DNA from: DATDSR01 sp036517855
GTDB lineage: Bacteria; Patescibacteriota; Minisyncoccia; Phycocordibacterales; DATDSR01
NCBI GenBank assembly: GCA_036517855.1
Contig: DATDSR010000006.1
Span: forward strand, 1 to 11,839
Length of the DNA: 11,839 nt
Direction of reading: 5' to 3'
Below are positions 11,311 through 11,839 of the stretch, in pieces. The stretch's first letter is position 1. Every line of letters starts with the position of its first letter. A program made the translations under genes and the position numbers. The notes beneath the pieces were generated by a model, which was not told the origin of the DNA, made no database searches, and saw only the letters and a list, made by a program, of their open reading frames with translations.

Positions 11311-11802
11311 ATGGGTATTGAACGAACACTTACAAACAGAAGTGGGCAAGAGTTGCGGGTCGTATACAGAGAGGCGGATCCTCTGACTGATTTGGATGGG
11401 GCGAAATTACAAGGTGTGCACGCCTATTGCTTCTGTGATGGTAAATTAGTGATTGTGTACGCAAAGGAAAAAGGTTACTGGACTCCCCCTGGTGGTGGCA
11501 TTGAGCCGGGCGAGACTTGGCAAGAGGCAGTGATACGTGAGGTAAAAGAGGAGACAAATATGAAGGTGGTCCACCAGGAGCTTATCGGATATCAAGATAT
11601 CTATGAGCCAGATGAGGTGGTGAAGCGCCAGGTGCGCTCCTTTTGCATTGTGGAGCCTTACGGAGAGTTTGTCGCTGACCCAGATGGGGACATAACGAAG
11701 ATAAAACTGATTGACCCCGCCGAATTCAAAAAGTACTTTGACTGGGGCGAGATAGGCGACAGAATCATGCAAGTAGCCTTAGGGATGAAAAGTAAGAGTT
11801 AG
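11311..11802 (+). CDS. NUDIX hydrolase
   Basis: 163 residues. Cleaves nucleoside diphosphates linked to another group (for example oxidised nucleotides, NDP-sugars or ADP-ribose); the substrate cannot be told. The Nudix box is G62-GIEPG-E68-TWQEAVI-R76-E-V-K-E-E81-T-N83-M, matching G-x5-E-x7-REUxEExGU except that the last Gly is Asn83. The metal-binding Glu77, Glu80 and Glu81 are present. The start of the fold, GVHAYCFCDGKLVIVYAKEKGYWTPPGGG, is best read as strands at 35-51 and the WTPPGGG loop at 57-63. ATG 11311 has a -10 box 7 bases upstream and no Shine-Dalgarno, so it is probably leaderless. It diverges from tRNA-Gln, with overlapping promoters, and a hairpin follows. Confidence 0.94.
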   Translation: MGIERTLTNRSGQELRVVYREADPLTDLDGAKLQGVHAYCFCDGKLVIVYAKEKGYWTPPGGGIEPGETWQEAVIREVKEETNMKVVHQELIGYQDIYEPDEVVKRQVRSFCIVEPYGEFVADPDGDITKIKLIDPAEFKKYFDWGEIGDRIMQVALGMKSKS

Positions 11803-11814
11803 TATAAAAGTTTA

Positions 11815-11838
11815 CGAGCCGCTCGGGGGAGCGGCTCG
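11815..11838 (+). terminator. Terminator hairpin after the NUDIX gene, cut by the window edge
   Basis: CGAGCCGCTC (11815-11824) and GAGCGGCTCG (11829-11838) form a perfect 10-bp GC-rich stem with a GGGG loop, 12 bases after the stop. Any T run lies beyond the window. Confidence 0.7.
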
Positions 11839-11839
11839 C

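Overview
The window looks like a piece of a Candidate Phyla Radiation (Patescibacteria, probably Parcubacteria-type) genome. The reasons are compact genes with start/stop overlaps, a seryl-tRNA synthetase and DnaX of the shortened kind I associate with that group, a stand-alone pyrF-pyrE pair rather than a full pyrimidine pathway, no lineage-typical regulators, and a short interspersed repeat that reads through a protein as STSSGQA. This placement is inference from protein style; no marker was searched.

Layout. (1) 1-142, minus: the N-terminal end of dprA, cut by the window edge. (2) 160-3955, plus: a tight operon of serS, an FtsQ/DivIB-like division protein, a D-Ala-D-Ala carboxypeptidase (S11) and a tRNA-dihydrouridine synthase; every junction overlaps or is nearly touching. 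(3) 3995-5349, minus: pyrF-pyrE, convergent with the operon and closed by a strong terminator. (4) 5428-8135, plus: dnaX coupled to a CPA2/KefB-type cation:proton antiporter. (5) 8189-8689, minus: an unrecognised 166-residue protein, with a 13-bp-stem hairpin between it and the antiporter. (6) 8764-9863: a ZIP-family metal transporter (minus) divergent from a small Cys/His-rich membrane-anchored protein (plus). (7) 9876-10962, minus: a VanZ-like membrane protein, a GIY-YIG nuclease-domain protein and a small hypothetical, coupled. (8) 11006-11258: a densely structured intergenic stretch with a 21-bp direct repeat, abutting a tRNA-Gln(UUG) gene (minus). (9) 11311-11802, plus: a NUDIX hydrolase followed by a hairpin. 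No gene-free stretch exceeds about 225 bases.

The most striking pattern is in how genes begin. Five first-in-transcript genes (dprA, serS, dnaX, the ZIP transporter, NUDIX) have no Shine-Dalgarno sequence but have a -10-like hexamer ending exactly 6 or 7 bases before the ATG, which predicts leaderless mRNAs. At dprA/serS the two -10 boxes lie on opposite strands of the same seven bases, so one near-symmetric element would fire both ways. In contrast pyrF, pyrE, the 8189-8689 gene, ftsQ and the 10636-10962 gene have clear Shine-Dalgarno sequences. Other points of note are a shortened catalytic-domain segment in the S11 carboxypeptidase, a DnaX without its zinc module, a PyrF whose phosphate-gripping Arg is replaced by Asp, an in-frame repeat insertion in the Dus protein, and the structured tRNA-adjacent region.
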